From DAOPZC01 sp035353175 (GTDB lineage Bacteria; Verrucomicrobiota; Kiritimatiellia; RFP12; UBA1067), in contig DAOPZC010000022.1 in the NCBI GenBank assembly GCA_035353175.1, forward strand, positions 1 through 61,756: a stretch of DNA of 61,756 nucleotides, written 5' to 3'. The position numbers and the translations under genes were made by a program. A model generated the notes under the pieces. The model searched no databases, was not told the DNA's origin, and saw nothing but the letters and a program-made list of their open reading frames with translations. Below are positions 59,928 to 61,756 of the stretch, piece by piece; the stretch's first letter is position 1, and each line of letters begins with the position of its first letter.

Positions 59928-60710
59928 TCAAACCGGGCCCACCCTCAAACGCGCGGCCGGATCCTGACGGTAGTACTGCCTGAACTCCTCGTACAGGGCA
60001 AGGTGTTCGCGCTGGAGTTCAACCGGGCGCTCGAAGAAGAGCTCCGTGACCACGGCGAAAAACTCCGCAGGTTTTGTGGTGCCGTAGGCCGAGATCAACG
60101 ACGGCGTGCCCGCCGCGACATCCACTTGCAGGCGCTCGTATTCCGAAGCCAGCACCTGGGCCCAGTCTCTGTACAGGGATATGTTGTCAAGGACAGGCGA
60201 GCCGTTCATGGCGTCGTCTAAGAGGTCAAGCTGGTGTGCGAACTCGTGGAAGACCACGTTCGAGCCGTCGCCGGGCTGCTGCGCACCGGCGAGCGCGTCG
60301 GGCCAGGAGAGGGCGACCGCGCCGCCGCTGGAGGAGAGCCCCGCGACGGGAAGGTGCGTGACCGATACGATGCCCGACAGTCCTTGTTCCTCCTGTTCAA
60401 ACCCGAAACTCTCCGGATATATGAGAATGCTGACCAACTTCTCATAATAATCGTGCCGGAGGTTGAGCAGCAGCAGGCATGCCTGGGCGGCAATCGTGAC
60501 CTTGATCTCATCGGTGACGGTCATGCCGTTACAGCCCTCGAAATGCTTCTCGCGGATGAACACCTTGATCAGGTCGTCCAAGTGCTTGCGTTCGTCCGGA
60601 TGGAGGCATCGGCAACAGGCAACGTTCCGGTCAATAATCTGCGACCATTCTTCGGGGAAAGGCTGTTGGACAAGTTCGTGCCTGCGGTGATCACGGAACG
60701 GATGAAGCAT
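59928..60710 (-). CDS. MtfA-like zinc metallopeptidase (M90 family)
   Basis: A 260-residue protein of the MtfA/zinc-dependent peptidase family. FEGCNGMTVTDEIKVTIAAQACLLLL is the family core, FHEFAHQLD carries the HExxH-type zinc site (HEFAH), and KPAEFFAVVTELFFERPVEL the downstream Glu-rich helix. In E. coli, MtfA acts on Mlc to derepress ptsG; here the partner is unknown. AGGAG stands before the ATG at 60710. The DUF4197 gene is 16 bases upstream on the same strand, so they may be co-transcribed. It lies outside the likely defence region. Confidence 0.9.
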   Translation of the reverse strand: MLHPFRDHRRHELVQQPFPEEWSQIIDRNVACCRCLHPDERKHLDDLIKVFIREKHFEGCNGMTVTDEIKVTIAAQACLLLLNLRHDYYEKLVSILIYPESFGFEQEEQGLSGIVSVTHLPVAGLSSSGGAVALSWPDALAGAQQPGDGSNVVFHEFAHQLDLLDDAMNGSPVLDNISLYRDWAQVLASEYERLQVDVAAGTPSLISAYGTTKPAEFFAVVTELFFERPVELQREHLALYEEFRQYYRQDPAARLRVGPV

Positions 60711-60726
60711 GACGGCATCTCCTGGT

Positions 60727-61455
60727 CTAATAACGAGCGAACACCGTCCGCAGGAGCTGAGTGGTGCGGGCGGCCGGATCTTTGCGGATCCTGATTTCCT
60801 CGTCGGCGAGAATGGTGAAAAGACCGTCAATGGCTTTTTCCGTCACAAAATCGTCCAGAGACGGGGTCTGCGGTTTGGGTACCAAGGGGATTTGCGCGTA
60901 GCGATCCAGGAGCGACTTGTAGGCACGGGCGGCGCCGGACTGATCGGTATACGTGGCGATGATCGGCTTATACAGATCCCGCAAGCGGCCGCTGGTCTTT
61001 TCACGGAAATAATCGGTGGCGGCCGTTTCTTTGCCGGCAAGGATTGCCTTGGCGTCTGCGAAGGTCATTTGTCTGATGGCTCCTACGAACACGGGTGCGG
61101 CTTGGGTCGCGGCTTGTTCTGCGGCCACGTTCATTTTCTTTTCAAAATCCTCGACGAGGGAACTGAGCCCAACGGCGCGCATGGTTTTCCCCACCGTCTG
61201 GAGTTCCCGGGGAAGGGGAATGCGGATGCGCGCATTGTTGAGGTATCCGCCGGATTTTGAGGTTTGGGTGACGGTGTTCCGGGTGCCAACAGTCAGGGCT
61301 TCTTTGAGCCCAGCAACAATCGTCTCGACGGAAAGAGGCCCTCCGGAAGAGCTCCCCAGAAACGTCTCAAGTTTGGTGATGTTCAGACTGCCGCAGCCGG
61401 CGAGGGCGGTGGAAAGACCCGCTGCGAGAAGGCCGGCATAAAGGTTTTTTTTCAT
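60727..61455 (-). CDS. DUF4197 lipoprotein
   Basis: A 242-residue lipoprotein of the DUF4197 family. The signal peptide ends with the lipobox LAGC. Family signatures are VAGLKEALTVGTRNTV, IRIPLPRELQTVGKTMR, FVGAIRQMTFADAKAILAG, TAATDYFREKTSGRL and FVTEKAIDGLFTILADEE. The function is unknown; members are mostly periplasmic or outer-membrane attached in Gram-negatives. Confidence 0.92.
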   Translation of the reverse strand: MKKNLYAGLLAAGLSTALAGCGSLNITKLETFLGSSSGGPLSVETIVAGLKEALTVGTRNTVTQTSKSGGYLNNARIRIPLPRELQTVGKTMRAVGLSSLVEDFEKKMNVAAEQAATQAAPVFVGAIRQMTFADAKAILAGKETAATDYFREKTSGRLRDLYKPIIATYTDQSGAARAYKSLLDRYAQIPLVPKPQTPSLDDFVTEKAIDGLFTILADEEIRIRKDPAARTTQLLRTVFARY

Positions 61456-61756
61456 TTCAGGCGTTCCTTTGCTGTTTCGGAGGATTGACGGTTAATCCGG
61501 ATCGCGTCGGAGAGAACGGAAAAGGAAGTGCATTGGTTTGAGTGGCAGCGGTTGAATCAGGTGGACATGTTTGGAATTTAGCGCAATGCGGGTTATTTTG
61601 CCAGAGGGAAAAGAGAGCGCAAAAAGCGGGTTGGTCCTCCAGGAAATCCACTGGACGATCTGCCTTGGGATTGTGTACACTGCCGTCGTGGGACTCGAGG
61701 ATGTGGACTTACCCCATTTTTCAGCCTGAAGCGAACAGTGGCAGTTCCGGCTGCAT
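61456..61756. other. Region up to the right window edge
   Basis: Upstream of the DUF4197 gene. Short open frames here have no features of genes. At 61701 an ATG opens a 56-base frame cut by the edge (starts MWTYPIFQPEANSGSSG); it is too short to judge. Confidence 0.4.

Noticed and set aside
61457..61680. Two overlapping short minus-strand frames before the right edge
   Set aside because: No motif, no ribosome site, low-complexity composition.

Overview
The window reads as a GC-rich Gram-negative bacterial chromosome. Lipid A genes (lpxI, lpxB), a SurA-like periplasmic chaperone, many signal peptides, secreted glycoside hydrolases (GH97, GH30, GH28) and xylulo-/rhamnulokinases suggest a polysaccharide degrader. 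The mix, with an LpxI-type pathway, a zinc-finger/kinase pair and dispersed palindromes, would fit the PVC group (Kiritimatiellota/Lentisphaerae/Verrucomicrobia-like). That placement is inference, because no rRNA or ribosomal protein is present.

Region 1 (1-23 kb) is core and catabolic. It starts with the end of a sigma-54 activator, a secreted zinc-finger protein and a Ser/Thr kinase joined by ATGA overlaps. DUF192, an alpha/beta hydrolase, tsaC, an epimerase, GH97, a methyltransferase, an epmA-like gene with an FmdB zinc ribbon, GH30, xylulokinase, an RCC1-GH28 fusion, lpxI-lpxB, rhamnulokinase, a SurA-like gene, rsmA and tRNA-Ala(CGC) follow.

Region 2 (23.1-36.6 kb) is one long rightward gene string. 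An HTH-PTS EIIA regulator precedes seven subunits of a membrane complex built like a group 4 [NiFe] hydrogenase: two tandem paralogous antiporter subunits, NuoH-like, HyfE-like, a third antiporter-like subunit, a fused NuoCD-type large subunit, and a ferredoxin-fused small subunit. The large subunit has lost both nickel-binding Cys pairs, so this is an Ehr-type hydrogenase-related complex and not a hydrogenase. A YbeY-like protein, CstA and a tandem nucleoside diphosphate kinase follow, ending at tRNA-Leu(UAG).

Region 3 (36.6-59.8 kb) is an accessory island beside tRNA-Leu and looks like a conflict/defence island. It holds: a degenerate PfkB-like + AAA+ + RyR protein; a frameshifted RyR remnant; a TIR remnant; two very large DUF4062-NTPase-beta-propeller (STAND/NLR-like) proteins, one coupled to a TPR protein and one carrying 13 nearly identical WD40 units in the style of fungal HET-E; several unknown membrane proteins; a REP-associated transposase with paired palindromes, some of which have invaded a coding sequence in frame; and an overlapping pair encoding a SLOG-fold nucleotide-sensor-like protein and a TrkA-type membrane protein with a C-terminal RyR domain. 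RyR domains occur three times within 23 kb. The SLOG + TrkA-RyR pair and the PfkB-AAA-RyR protein are the best candidates for poorly described systems.

Region 4 (59.9-61.5 kb) has an MtfA-like zinc peptidase and a DUF4197 lipoprotein. No integrase, CRISPR array or rRNA was seen.
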